The notes under the pieces are model-generated. The model saw only the letters and a list, made by a program, of their open reading frames with translations, was not told where the DNA came from and did not search any database. This document shows positions 33,251 to 42,270 of a stretch of 64,000 nucleotides of DNA, in pieces (position 1 is the first letter of the stretch; every line of letters begins with the position of its first letter). The position numbers and the translations under genes were made by a program. The DNA is from Exiguobacterium sp. FSL W8-0210 (GTDB taxonomy: Bacteria > Bacillota > Bacilli > Exiguobacteriales > Exiguobacteriaceae): assembly GCF_038006045.1 (NCBI RefSeq), contig NZ_JBBOUK010000001.1, positions 1,281,001 through 1,345,000 on the forward strand, read 5' to 3'.

Positions 33251-34242
33251 TACTTCTTGAGCGCTTTCGCGATGTCAGTAAAGAATTCCGAGTACGTCTG
33301 GATCGATTCATTTAAGTACGTATCTTTTGGTGCATAGACGATGTTGTCGTCTTTGATTGCTTTCGTTTTTTGCAGAGCAGGCGCACGGTCGATGACATCT
33401 TGCGCCGGTACGGCACCTTCTGCGTTTCCGAGTGGCGCGTCACGGTCAAGGACGAGTAGCCAGTCCGGGTTACTTTGAGCAATCGCTTCGACCGAGACTT
33501 CATCACCTTGATCGTTCCCTGATTTTTGTTTAACTTCGAGCGCTGGTTTCCAGTCGAACAAATCATACATCGGTCCGAAGACACGTCCACTCATCGGCGC
33601 TGAGAATCCAATATCGCCACCCGAGACGATGACCGACATGACGCTGTCCTGTCCGTTATACGATTTTTTGACGTCTTTGATCGATTGCTCGAGTGTCGTC
33701 ACGAGCTGATCCGCTTCTTGTTTTTTATCGAAGATCTGTCCGAGTGTCTCTGTCGTATCTTCAAGACCTTTGACGAGTAACTCACCTGGCGTACCAGAGT
33801 CTTCCGGCAATGCGATGTCAAGATCGATGACAGCGGCGTTTGGAACGAGTTTTTTGATGTCTTCATAATGATCAGCGAAACGCTGTCCGACGATGACGAC
33901 GTCCGGATTGACACCAGCAATCGCTTCGAGGTCCGGTTCGAAGTGCATGCCGACATCGACGATATCCTTATCTTTTGCATAAGGTGACTCAGCCGGGAGC
34001 AGTCCGACTGGTGCTGCAACAAGTTCGACGTCCCATGCGGCAAGCGTCTCAAATGTCCGGTTATCGAGTGCGACGACTTTCTTCGGATCAACCGGAACGT
34101 TGACCGTTCCGTGTGCGTCCTTGATTTTGACCGTCTTTGGTGCTTCTGCGTCCTTCTTCGTGTCCGCTTCTCCTGCATTCCCGCATGCTGCGAGTAAAAC
34201 AGCAAGCGAACTCACGACGAGTGGTGTTTTCCATTTCCCCAT
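33250..34242 (-). CDS. Siderophore-binding lipoprotein (YclQ/FatB-like)
   Basis: The extracellular solute-binding subunit, 330 residues. Lipobox LAAC with lipidated Cys near residue 20. The first lobe has VKIKDAHGTVNVPVDPKKVV and VALDNRTFETLAAWDVELV. A DLEAIAGVNPDVVIVGQR segment, typical of FpuA/FatB/YclQ proteins that bind catecholate or petrobactin-type siderophores, lies near residue 105. The C-terminal lobe has SNPDWLLVLDRDAP. It is the first gene of the operon; a Fur box lies 100 bases upstream. Siderophore identity is inferred from similarity only. Confidence 0.9.
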   Translation of the reverse strand: MGKWKTPLVVSSLAVLLAACGNAGEADTKKDAEAPKTVKIKDAHGTVNVPVDPKKVVALDNRTFETLAAWDVELVAAPVGLLPAESPYAKDKDIVDVGMHFEPDLEAIAGVNPDVVIVGQRFADHYEDIKKLVPNAAVIDLDIALPEDSGTPGELLVKGLEDTTETLGQIFDKKQEADQLVTTLEQSIKDVKKSYNGQDSVMSVIVSGGDIGFSAPMSGRVFGPMYDLFDWKPALEVKQKSGNDQGDEVSVEAIAQSNPDWLLVLDRDAPLGNAEGAVPAQDVIDRAPALQKTKAIKDDNIVYAPKDTYLNESIQTYSEFFTDIAKALKK

Positions 34243-34343
34243 GATGATTCAGCTCCTCATATTTGATTTGATAACACATAAATCACGGATTGAGCAGCAG
34301 ATGGATTATGTATGACTACGTGATTAATCTGTTCTCAATAAGT

Positions 34344-34362
34344 GATAATGATTATCATTGTC
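34344..34362 (-). promoter_or_regulatory. Fur box of the siderophore operon
   Basis: GATAATGATTATCATTGTC matches the 19-base Fur consensus at 17 positions. On the minus strand it lies between TTGAAC and TATCAC, a plausible promoter with a 17-base spacer. A further half-site TGAGAATCAT follows at about 34370. It implies iron repression of the operon 34242-29700. Confidence 0.88.
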
Positions 34363-34470
34363 ATGTTCAATGAGAATCATAGCAAACGAATTCGGAAGAC
34401 GCAATGCTCATTTCCAGTCAAATGGCTGTCCGAATTTTTACCTTCTATAAACTATACGAAAATAAAAAAA

Positions 34471-34485
34471 TGATAATCCTTCTCA
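34471..34485 (+). promoter_or_regulatory. Weaker Fur-like 7-1-7 site
   Basis: TGATAATCCTTCTCA: left arm perfect, right arm matching ATTATCA at five of seven. It precedes the GAF-GGDEF gene by about 140 bases and could bring that gene under iron control. Confidence 0.4.
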
Positions 34486-34624
34486 TTTGGATGTAGAAAT
34501 AGGACCATCGGACGCTTTTGAGCAACAGAGGTTTAGACGACTTCAAAAAGAGAAAGTGGTAATATATGTATCAAATTTTCAAATCAGAGACGCTACAGAA
34601 GATGACTTCGAAATGAGGTGCTGT

Positions 34625-35581
34625 ATGAATCAACCATTTGAAGAATTGAAGATGTATCAAAATTTTGATGAGCTCGCAGACGATGTACTCGATTTCGCAA
34701 AAGAGATTTTACCGGATCAGATGTTGTACTTATCAGCGATCGAAGCAGGACAACAACGAATGTTAAAGATTGCAAACGATAAAGCAGATATTCCGATGGT
34801 GGAAGGCATGCAGATTGAACTGAACCAATCATTATGTAAACTGGTTGATTTCGAGACGAAACAGCCGGTCGTCCTCGAAGATATTCCAAACGCGGAATAA
34901 CTCGGCGATTGGCGAAAAGGTTTAGAGGAGGCTCACGTCCTGTCCTACTTAGGGATTCCAATCGTCTTGACGAGCGGGGAAACGTTCGGGACGTTATGTG
35001 CGATCAATAATCGGGTCAGCTTGTATGAACAGAAGAATGTTCAGCTATTGCAACGGATCGTCCGACTCTTCTTGTACTATCTGGAGCTTGAGCGTCATGC
35101 TTGGAAGGATGCGTTGACAGGACTGTATAATCGGCGTTACTTAACGAAGCAGTTCGAGGATCATCCCGGACAGACAGGAGCGGTGTTCTTCCTTGATCTC
35201 GATGGCTTTAAGCAAGTCAACGACGTCTTTGGACACGAGACGGGGGACATTGTTTTGCAAGAGGTCGCGCAACGTCTGCGACAGTTCGTGCGCGAACAAG
35301 ACGATGCGATGGCCGTGCGCCTAGGCGGTGATGAGTTCATCCTCCATTTCGGTCATGCTGATTCAAGGGAAAGGTGGGAGCGACTCGCGAAGCGGATCGT
35401 CACTTCGTTAAGTGAGTGGGAAACAGATTACCGAGTGTCAACAAGTATCGGGATTGTGATATATGACACCGAATTTCGTCCAGAGTTAAAAGTCTTGCTA
35501 CAGCAGGCGGACGTTGCACTATATGCCGCTAAGTCGTCAGTAAAGAATACGTATCAGTTCTATGAGCAGGCGAATAAATGA
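34625..35581 (+). pseudogene. GAF-GGDEF diguanylate cyclase gene split by one in-frame stop
   Basis: From the ATG at 34625 (GAGGTG site) the frame runs 91 codons to a TAA at 34898, and the same frame continues without shift to 35581. Read through, the protein of about 318 residues has a GAF domain (residues about 1-155; IELNQSLCKLVDFETKQPV, then after the stop LSYLGIPIVLTSGETFGTL). A GGDEF domain follows with DALTGLYNRRYLTKQF, FFLDLDGFKQVNDVFGHETG and the intact active site RLGGDEFIL. Single-stop interruption suggests a recent nonsense mutation or reading error. A shorter GGDEF protein could start at 34967, though no ribosome site supports it. Confidence 0.8.
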
Positions 35582-35590
35582 CGAAATATT

Positions 35591-35638
35591 AAAAGACACG
35601 ACGCTTCTGAATCTCCTCAGAAACGATCAGGTCTTTTT
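35591..35638. terminator. Bidirectional terminator between convergent genes
   Basis: AAAAGAC and GTCTTTT outer arms with an inner TTCTGA/TCAGAA stem. It serves the GGDEF gene and possibly the minus gene at 35637. Confidence 0.65.
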
Positions 35639-36194
35639 ACTTACTATGTAGGCGATGCACGATCCGAATGACGTCTTTTTTCGTACGGTCAGGAAACCTG
35701 AGACACAACGTCTCGACACAAGTCACAGGATCCTCATTCTCTAACAAGCGGAGGGCTTCCTTTACGACTGGATCAAGTGATTCGGTGACTTCGGAAGCTT
35801 TAGCAGTCGAGTCGCTCAAGTGATGCATCAAATAAAACAACAATGTATGGATAAAAACGAGGACGACTTTCGTCGCAAACGAAATCGTGATGGACTCAAC
35901 ATAGAGATCCATCCAAAGCAGGACACTTAAACTTACCCAAAAATTCACTACGGTAAAGAGTACGTTCGAGACAGGGCGTTTAAAAAGGCCACCGAACGCA
36001 CGCATCACCCCATCGAACACGACGCTAACGAGTAGACTGACAAGATAGAAGCATAAAAGAAATACGAGACAACCAACGAACGAGTCATAGGAAACATCTC
36101 CGACGGATAAAATCAGTCCATCGATCATCAGTAAAGGGAGCACTAAGAGCAGACTGAGCAACACAAGCGAGACGGAGGAAATCAGTCGTGACAT
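35637..36194 (-). CDS. Membrane protein with helical cytosolic tail
   Basis: Not firmly recognised. 185 residues with four hydrophobic helices in residues 5-125, then a soluble helical tail (SLDPVVKEALRLLENEDPVT; VETLCLRFPDRTKKDVIRIV). The first part has some likeness to YrvL-type regulatory membrane proteins, but this is weak. The ATG at 36194 is set by AAAGGA; the frame opens to 36215. Confidence 0.65.
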   Translation of the reverse strand: MSRLISSVSLVLLSLLLVLPLLMIDGLILSVGDVSYDSFVGCLVFLLCFYLVSLLVSVVFDGVMRAFGGLFKRPVSNVLFTVVNFWVSLSVLLWMDLYVESITISFATKVVLVFIHTLLFYLMHHLSDSTAKASEVTESLDPVVKEALRLLENEDPVTCVETLCLRFPDRTKKDVIRIVHRLHSK

Positions 36195-36379
36195 CCTATC
36201 ATCCTTTCCGTACAAATGATTTCCTTAGACAAGAAATGCAGCATACAAACTAGGATACCGCTTAACACAGTTGATTACAATTATTTACAAACAAGAGGCG
36301 TACACAGAATGTTACTCAGTTAAGCGTGGAAACCCTGTCAAAAAGCGTCTTTACGTCCAGTTAACATCTGGATTATCCA

Positions 36380-36429
36380 TTGACAATCCTTCCCTTTCCC
36401 TCTTACAATTGAAAATGATTATCAATACA
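36380..36429 (+). promoter_or_regulatory. nik operon promoter with Fur-like box
   Basis: TTGACA at 36380 and TACAAT at 36404 (18-base spacer). Immediately after, 36411-36429 reads GAAAATGATTATCAATACA, close to the Fur consensus (TGAAAATGATTATCA core). It would cover the transcription start. A related metallo-regulator (Zur or Nur) could also use such a site, but Fur is the closest match. Confidence 0.7.
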
Positions 36430-36449
36430 AGTTGGGAGATCTATCTACC

Positions 36450-38060
36450 ATGAACATTAACCGTAAAAAATTACTAATTTCTACCGTCTCGATCCTGTCT
36501 TTGACATCATTATTGATCGGCTGCTCGAATCCGGGCGAGTCGACAGGAGAGCGAAAAGATAAAGATACATTGACGCTCGCGTGGCCACGCGACGTTGGAA
36601 CAATGAACCCACACGTCTATAATCCATCACAACTGTTTGCACAGTCGATGATCTATGAGCCACTCGTCCACTACGGCGAAGGTGGAAAGCTTGAGCCATA
36701 CTTAGCCTCATCTTGGAAGATTTCTGAAGACGGAAAAACGTATACGTTCACGCTCCGTGACGGCGTCAAGTTCTCAGACGGTTCGACGTTCGACGCAGCC
36801 ATCGTCAAAAAGAATTTTGATGCGATCCTTAAACAAAAAGCCTTACATAGCTGGCTTGGGTTCATCACGAAAATCGAGAAGACGGAAGCGGTTGATGCGA
36901 AGACATTCCGTCTGACATTATCCGAAGCCTATTACCCGACGATTCAGGAACTCGCGGTCGTCCGTCCGGTACGTTTCCTCGGAGAGGCTGGATTCCCGGA
37001 GAACGGCGATACATCGAAAGGTGTCAAAAAGGAAGTCGGGACAGGTCCATGGATGCTCGACGAGTACAAACCGGATCAGTACGCGACGTTTAAGGTCAAC
37101 AAGAACTACTGGGGACCGAAGCCGAACGTCGATCACATCAAGGTCGACATCATCCCGGATGCGGAGACACGTGTCTTAGCACTCGAAAAAGGACAGGTTG
37201 ATCTAATTTACGGGGAAGGGGCGATCAGCATCGATGCCTTCAACCAGTTGAAGACGGATAAGTCGTACAAAACGCAGATGTCTGAACCAGTCGCGACGCG
37301 TCTCCTCGTCTTGAACACGAAAAATAAACGTCTGTCTGACGAACGCGTCCGCCAGGCGTTACAGCACGGGTTCGATAAAGCCGCCCTCGTTGAAGGGATC
37401 ACGTCGGGATTAGAAGCACCGGCTGATTACCTTTTGCCACCGAACATGCCGTACACATCGAACTTGAAAGTGAAGCAACGGGATTATGACGTCAAGGAAG
37501 CGAATCGTCTTCTTGATGAAGCAGGTTGGAAACTGACAAAAGGTGAGAAGGTTCGCGTCAAAGACGGTCAACCATTGCAAATCGGGATGATGTATGACGC
37601 AGCAGAACAGGTCCAAAAGGCGATGGCCGAGACACTTCAGTCGGAATGGTCAAAAATTGGTGTCGAGCTGAAGACAGAAGCTGTCGAATTACCGGATCAA
37701 GTCCAGCGCTTCAAGGATAACCGGTTTGATATCAACTTCTACAGTAACTTCGGTGCGCCGTATGATCCGCATACGTTCGTGAACTTGATTGATACGGATG
37801 GCTTCGGCTTCAAGGAAGCGATTTCGGCTTATCCGAATAAAGAACAACTGTTGCAAGAGATCAAAGATGTCTTGAAGACGACGGACGAAACAAAGCGTCA
37901 GAAGATGTACGCCGACATTCTGCCATCGCTCCAAGATCAAGGTGCGTTAATTCCAATCTCGTACTTGAAGAAGATGGCGATCTATCAATCGGACGTGACG
38001 AACTTCCAGTTCCCAGCGAACCGAGACGAGAGTCCATTCGCGCGTATCGGAATCAAGTAA
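36450..38060 (+). CDS. nikA: Nickel/metallophore ABC transporter substrate-binding lipoprotein
   Basis: A 536-residue SBP of the peptide/nickel (SBP_bac_5) family. Signal with lipobox LIGC near residue 23. It opens with LTLAWPRDVGTMNPHVYNPS and continues FAQSMIYEPLVHYGEGGKLE, the pattern of NikA/CntA rather than OppA. A typical FTLRDGVKFSDGSTFDA block follows. In the family the cargo is nickel complexed by a small ligand such as histidine, citrate or staphylopine. TTGGGAG lies before the ATG at 36450. It heads the five-gene operon nikABCDE, controlled by the Fur-like box just upstream. Confidence 0.88.
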   Translation: MNINRKKLLISTVSILSLTSLLIGCSNPGESTGERKDKDTLTLAWPRDVGTMNPHVYNPSQLFAQSMIYEPLVHYGEGGKLEPYLASSWKISEDGKTYTFTLRDGVKFSDGSTFDAAIVKKNFDAILKQKALHSWLGFITKIEKTEAVDAKTFRLTLSEAYYPTIQELAVVRPVRFLGEAGFPENGDTSKGVKKEVGTGPWMLDEYKPDQYATFKVNKNYWGPKPNVDHIKVDIIPDAETRVLALEKGQVDLIYGEGAISIDAFNQLKTDKSYKTQMSEPVATRLLVLNTKNKRLSDERVRQALQHGFDKAALVEGITSGLEAPADYLLPPNMPYTSNLKVKQRDYDVKEANRLLDEAGWKLTKGEKVRVKDGQPLQIGMMYDAAEQVQKAMAETLQSEWSKIGVELKTEAVELPDQVQRFKDNRFDINFYSNFGAPYDPHTFVNLIDTDGFGFKEAISAYPNKEQLLQEIKDVLKTTDETKRQKMYADILPSLQDQGALIPISYLKKMAIYQSDVTNFQFPANRDESPFARIGIK

Positions 38061-38072
38061 AGGAGGGATGAC

Positions 38073-39014
38073 ATGGGGGTCTTCCTCGTCAAACGTATAT
38101 TATCCGTCATCCCGATCTTGTTACTTGCTGTCTTTATTCTAACCGGGTTGATTCATTTATCACCGGTTGATCCGGCACAGGCCTATCTATCTGCTGCCCA
38201 TATCCAGCCGACGGATGAACTACTCGCTGCAAAACGAGCAGAATTTGGGCTCGATCAACCGTTTTATAAACAATATATCGATGCCGTCATCCGCTTGGCG
38301 CAGCTTGATTTCGGAACATCGTATCTATCGGGTAAACCGGTCCTTGAAGATGTCTTGTTACGCTTACCACCGACAGTCGAACTGGCTTTGACGAGTCTGT
38401 TGCTGGCGCTTGTCATCAGTATTCCACTCGGGTTCCTTGCCGGCATTAAGAAAAATGGCTTCTTTGACCATCTGAGTCGGGGAATCGCCTTCATCGGGGC
38501 TTCGATTCCGTCGTTTTGGCTCGGGTACCTGTTCATCTTCTTCTTTGCCGTAAAGCTTGATTGGTTTCCAGTCGGCGGGACAGGAAGTGTGATGCATTTG
38601 ATTTTACCGGCATTGACACTCGCGTTTCCGTTGATTGCCCTTTATACACGCTTGCTGCGCGGAAGTGTGATTGAAGCATTGAATGAACCGTATGTCTTGT
38701 TTGCCCGGACACGTGGATTAAAGGAAGGACGGATTCTTGGCAAACACGTCCTTCGGATGGCGATTCCGCCGATGATCACGGGTCTTGGGATGAACCTCGG
38801 GAAGTTGCTGACGGGAACGATCATCGTCGAGACCGTTTTCTCGTGGCCCGGCTTCGGTCGCTACTTCATCGAAGCGATCTTTGATCGAGACATGCCGGTC
38901 ATCCAAGGCTACGTCTTTCTCGCGGCACTCGTCTTCATCGGCAGCAGTTTGCTCGTTGATATCATTCAAGCCGTGCTCGATCCACGACTAGCGAAAAAAG
39001 GAGGAGCAGTATGA
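38073..39014 (+). CDS. nikB: Nickel ABC transporter permease
   Basis: The first membrane subunit, 313 residues, of the DppB/OppB/NikB type. Six helices: one at residues 8-30, a long loop with FGLDQPFYKQYIDAV, then a block of five from about 100. The ATPase coupling motif is ARTRGLKEGRILGKHVLRMA near residue 210 (EAA-like). AAAGGAGGGATG precedes the ATG, 12 bases after nikA. The stop overlaps nikC by four bases. Confidence 0.92.
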   Translation: MGVFLVKRILSVIPILLLAVFILTGLIHLSPVDPAQAYLSAAHIQPTDELLAAKRAEFGLDQPFYKQYIDAVIRLAQLDFGTSYLSGKPVLEDVLLRLPPTVELALTSLLLALVISIPLGFLAGIKKNGFFDHLSRGIAFIGASIPSFWLGYLFIFFFAVKLDWFPVGGTGSVMHLILPALTLAFPLIALYTRLLRGSVIEALNEPYVLFARTRGLKEGRILGKHVLRMAIPPMITGLGMNLGKLLTGTIIVETVFSWPGFGRYFIEAIFDRDMPVIQGYVFLAALVFIGSSLLVDIIQAVLDPRLAKKGGAV

Positions 39015-39856
39015 ATACTCCACTTCCAGCAACGATGATCCGGTCGCGATATACACCGCTTCTTTATCTCTGTGCCCTCGTCTTGATTGGCATGGCAGGC
39101 GTTGCGTTGTTTGCACCGTGGATTGCACCGCATGATCCGAATCTCGTCGACTTGACGCAAAAGCTTCATGGACCTTCGTCAGCCTATCCGCTCGGAACCG
39201 ACCAGCTCGGACGTTGTCTCTTGTCGCGCTTGATCTATGGTGCGCGGATCTCACTCGGGTGTGCCGTGTTGATTTTCATCGCCTCACTTGCAATCGGATT
39301 GTTCGTCGGAACACTTGCCGGCTATCGTGGCGGTTGGGTCGATCAACTCTTAATGCGTCTGTGCGACGGCGTAATGGCGTTTCCGAGTCTGATACTCGTC
39401 CTCGGTCTCGTCGGAATCTTTGGTCCGGGTCTCAAGCAGGTCATCATCGCCTTGATGCTCGTCCAGTGGGTTTATTACGCGCGGATGTTCCGCGGAATGG
39501 TCATGACGTTGAAGACGGAAGCGTTCATCGCGGCTGCTCGCGTCAACGGTTCATCTTCATGGAAGATCATCCGGACGCACATCCTGCCGAACATCTTACC
39601 GCCGCTACTCGTCATCGGGACACTTGAGATGGGCTGGGCGATCATGGATATCTCGGCGATGTCGTTCCTCGGGCTTGGTGTCCAGTCACCGACAGCCGAG
39701 TGGGGCGCGATGATTCATGAAGGAAAATCGTACATTCGGACGAATCCGGAGTTGATGATTTATCCAGGATTCGCGATCATGCTCGTCATCATTAGCTTTA
39801 ATCTAGTAGGAGAACAGTTAGCAGAACAATTCGGTGTTTCAAAAACGATGAAATGA
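39011..39856 (+). CDS. nikC: Nickel ABC transporter permease
   Basis: The second membrane subunit, 281 residues, DppC/NikC type, with six helices. An LGTDQLGRCLLSRLIYGARIS segment, always found in this family, lies near residue 62. The ATPase contact motif EAFIAAARVNGSSSWKIIRT is near 175, and a MSFLGLGVQSPTAEWGAMI block follows. It overlaps nikB and nikD by four bases each. Confidence 0.92.
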   Translation: MNTPLPATMIRSRYTPLLYLCALVLIGMAGVALFAPWIAPHDPNLVDLTQKLHGPSSAYPLGTDQLGRCLLSRLIYGARISLGCAVLIFIASLAIGLFVGTLAGYRGGWVDQLLMRLCDGVMAFPSLILVLGLVGIFGPGLKQVIIALMLVQWVYYARMFRGMVMTLKTEAFIAAARVNGSSSWKIIRTHILPNILPPLLVIGTLEMGWAIMDISAMSFLGLGVQSPTAEWGAMIHEGKSYIRTNPELMIYPGFAIMLVIISFNLVGEQLAEQFGVSKTMK

Positions 39857-40659
39857 GAGGAGGTGCCCGTATCGAACCGATCTTAGCTGTCGACGGTCTG
39901 ACCGTCCGTACGAAACAACAGATGACATTGATTGAAAAGGTATCGTTCTCGATTCAACCAGGTCAAATCCTCGGTCTCGTCGGAGAAAGTGGTTGCGGGA
40001 AGACAGTAACGAGTCTTGCGTTGATGCGTCTGCTTAATCCGCAAACGACAGACGTGACCGGTGATATCCGACTGGACGGAAAATCAATCCTTTCCTTATC
40101 GGAACGCGCTGTTCGGTCGATTCGGGGCGGTGAGATTGCGTTCATCATGCAAAATCCGATGAGTGCCTTCACACCGGTCTACTCGATCGGGCACCAGATG
40201 ATCGAGACGATTCAGACCCATTCACGTTGTTCAAAGCGTGAAGCGAAACAGCAAGCGATGACGGCACTTGAAGAAGTTAATCTAACGGATGCCGCCCGGT
40301 TGCTCAAAGCTTATCCGTTCGAGCTGAGTGGCGGGATGTTGCAACGGATCATGATCGCTTTAGCCGTCGCCCTTCGCCCGAGCGTCCTGATTGCCGACGA
40401 ACCAACGACCGCGCTCGACGTCTTCAATCAAAAGACGGTTCTTGAGTTACTTGAACGGATGCGGGCGAACTACGGAACGGCGATGTTACTCATCTCGCAC
40501 GATCTCGGTGTGATCGCTGAACTTGCAGACGAAGTCCTCATCATGCAGCAAGGACGGATCGTCGAACAGGCGGATGTCTTTGAATTGTTTGATCGACCGC
40601 AGCATCCGTATACGCAGTCACTTCTCGCACAGCATATAGGAAGGGAGGCGCTCGGATGA
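39853..40659 (+). CDS. nikD: Nickel ABC transporter ATPase
   Basis: An ATPase subunit of the oligopeptide/nickel type, about 268 residues. Walker A GESGCGKTVTS near residue 47, signature LSGGMLQRIMIALAV near 158 (typical NikD/OppD), Walker B LIADEPTTALD, switch His in LISHDLGVIAEL. Start is unusual: the ATG at 39853 overlaps nikC (ATGA) but has no ribosome site of its own. A strong GAGAGGAGGTG lies after it and points to an ATC at 39871. Either coupling from nikC or a rare start is used. The stop overlaps nikE by four bases. Confidence 0.9.
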   Translation: MRGGARIEPILAVDGLTVRTKQQMTLIEKVSFSIQPGQILGLVGESGCGKTVTSLALMRLLNPQTTDVTGDIRLDGKSILSLSERAVRSIRGGEIAFIMQNPMSAFTPVYSIGHQMIETIQTHSRCSKREAKQQAMTALEEVNLTDAARLLKAYPFELSGGMLQRIMIALAVALRPSVLIADEPTTALDVFNQKTVLELLERMRANYGTAMLLISHDLGVIAELADEVLIMQQGRIVEQADVFELFDRPQHPYTQSLLAQHIGREALG

Positions 40660-41453
40660 GTCTACTGCAAATTGATCAAGTCTCGCATGTCTACAAGCGT
40701 CGGTTTCAACCAGCACAGATTGTCTTACACGAAGTCTCATTGACGCTTGAAGCCGGACGCTGTCTCGGGTTGCTCGGATCGAGCGGTGCCGGGAAAAGTA
40801 CGCTCGGACGACTGTTGCTCGGACTCGAACGTCCCTCGAGCGGAACGATTTGGTTTAACGGTGTCGATCGCCACGCGACAAAACGTCCGTTTCAAGGTGA
40901 CGTCCAAGTCGTCTTTCAGGACTCGTTTGCTGCCGTCAATCCGAAGCTGACAGCGGCTGATATCATTGCGGAACCGCTTGATAACTTCATTCGTTTAAAG
41001 GGAGATGCGCGGCAACGACGCTTGATGACGTTAATCGAACAAGTCGGGCTCAAGGCGACGGATTTGACGAAATATCCAGCGCAGTTCAGTGGCGGGCAAC
41101 TCCAGCGAATCGCAATTGCGCGAGCGATTGCTGCTGAACCACGACTGATCGTTTTAGACGAAGCGGTCAGCAGTCTCGACATGGTCAACAAAAGATTGAT
41201 TCTCGCTTTGCTAGCTGATTTAAAGCGAAAACATGGCTTAACATATGTCTTCATCACGCATGACATTAAAGCTGCCGAGCAACTCTGTGACAGCTTTGCA
41301 ATTTTGGAGCAGGGACGCCTTGTCGGTCATTACCCGAGTCTAGCGGCGTTCGATGCTGCGACGGATCCTGCCGTTGAACGGATGCGTCAAGCGAAGCTTG
41401 CCATGCACCCAAGACAACGAACGATTCGAAAGACACAACCAAACAAAGGATAA
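40656..41453 (+). CDS. nikE: Nickel ABC transporter ATPase
   Basis: The second ATPase subunit, 265 residues, OppF/NikE type. Walker A GSSGAGKSTLGR near residue 43, then VVFQDSFAAVNPKLTAADII (Q-loop and the N-P motif), signature FSGGQLQRIAIARAIAAEPR near 143, Walker B LIVLDEAVSSLDM. The usual D-E-P is D-E-A here, also seen in family members. GGAAGGGAGG precedes the start. It ends the operon; a strong terminator overlaps its last codons. Confidence 0.92.
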   Translation: MSLLQIDQVSHVYKRRFQPAQIVLHEVSLTLEAGRCLGLLGSSGAGKSTLGRLLLGLERPSSGTIWFNGVDRHATKRPFQGDVQVVFQDSFAAVNPKLTAADIIAEPLDNFIRLKGDARQRRLMTLIEQVGLKATDLTKYPAQFSGGQLQRIAIARAIAAEPRLIVLDEAVSSLDMVNKRLILALLADLKRKHGLTYVFITHDIKAAEQLCDSFAILEQGRLVGHYPSLAAFDAATDPAVERMRQAKLAMHPRQRTIRKTQPNKG

Positions 41454-41487
41454 CGGACTGCTGAACGCTTCCGTTATCCTTTTTTGT
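41446..41487 (+). terminator. nik operon terminator
   Basis: AAGGATAACGGA/TCCGTTATCCTT perfect stem with a 12-base loop and T run. It contains the nikE stop codon. Confidence 0.92.
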
Positions 41488-41499
41488 TGTAGAGCCGGA

Positions 41500-42270
41500 T
41501 CAGTAAGCCGTTTTTCGGAACTGAAGTGCCGACCAGCCGAGTGTGAGGACAATCCAAACGAGACAAGAAATGACACCGAACAGATGGGACGAAGAAAAAA
41601 ACGATGTGTTCGATGGAACTGACAGAAGCGCACCAGGCATGAAAAATAGAACGTCTGGCTTTAGAGAAGGAAGTACAACAAGAAGCAAGGAGACGACGAG
41701 CGATAGGATGCCAATCGGTACAGCGCGTTGCAAGAAGGTGCTGATCAGTAATGTCAGACTAACGACGAACAACGTCCAAAGACTAAAATCGAGGATGATG
41801 CGTAGCGCAAGCATCGGCGAAAGGAATCCGAACCAATAGACGGTCAGACAATAGGACGTGAGTGCCCCGATTAGAATTCCGAATAAACTGATCATACCGT
41901 GACTGAACCATTTCGATAGCAGATAGACATTCCGAGAAACGGGACGCGTTAAAATGAAATCCTGCATGCCGGTTTGGCGATCTGACGCTAACAGTCCCAT
42001 GAAGCTCATGATCAGAACGATCAAGCCAAGCTGATTGAACTGTCCATGAATGGTTGCGCTAAAGACGTCAAGTGATTGCGGAGCAGGACGATTCGGGTCA
42101 ACGATGATGCCATCCGCGTTTCCGACGTGTGCGAGCAAGACATCCATATACATCAACAGCAATGGTTGCGTCACCCCGAGGGCAATGAAGAACAGCGGTA
42201 ACCAAACGATCTTCCATTCTTTCCATGCTTCCAACCACTCGGTCCATGTCAGCGTATAAAAGGTCCTCAT
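41500..42270 (-). CDS. ABC-2-type permease (YxlG-like)
   Basis: The membrane subunit of an ABC exporter, about 256 residues and six helices. It opens with WTEWLEAWKEWKIVWLPLFF and has FMGLLASDRQTGMQDFILTR near residue 90, an ABC-2 permease signature. It is translated with the ATPase gene by a four-base overlap and is third in the yxlE-F-G-like unit. In B. subtilis this trio belongs to the sigY operon; no sigma factor gene is present here. Confidence 0.82.
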   Translation of the reverse strand: MRTFYTLTWTEWLEAWKEWKIVWLPLFFIALGVTQPLLLMYMDVLLAHVGNADGIIVDPNRPAPQSLDVFSATIHGQFNQLGLIVLIMSFMGLLASDRQTGMQDFILTRPVSRNVYLLSKWFSHGMISLFGILIGALTSYCLTVYWFGFLSPMLALRIILDFSLWTLFVVSLTLLISTFLQRAVPIGILSLVVSLLLVVLPSLKPDVLFFMPGALLSVPSNTSFFSSSHLFGVISCLVWIVLTLGWSALQFRKTAY

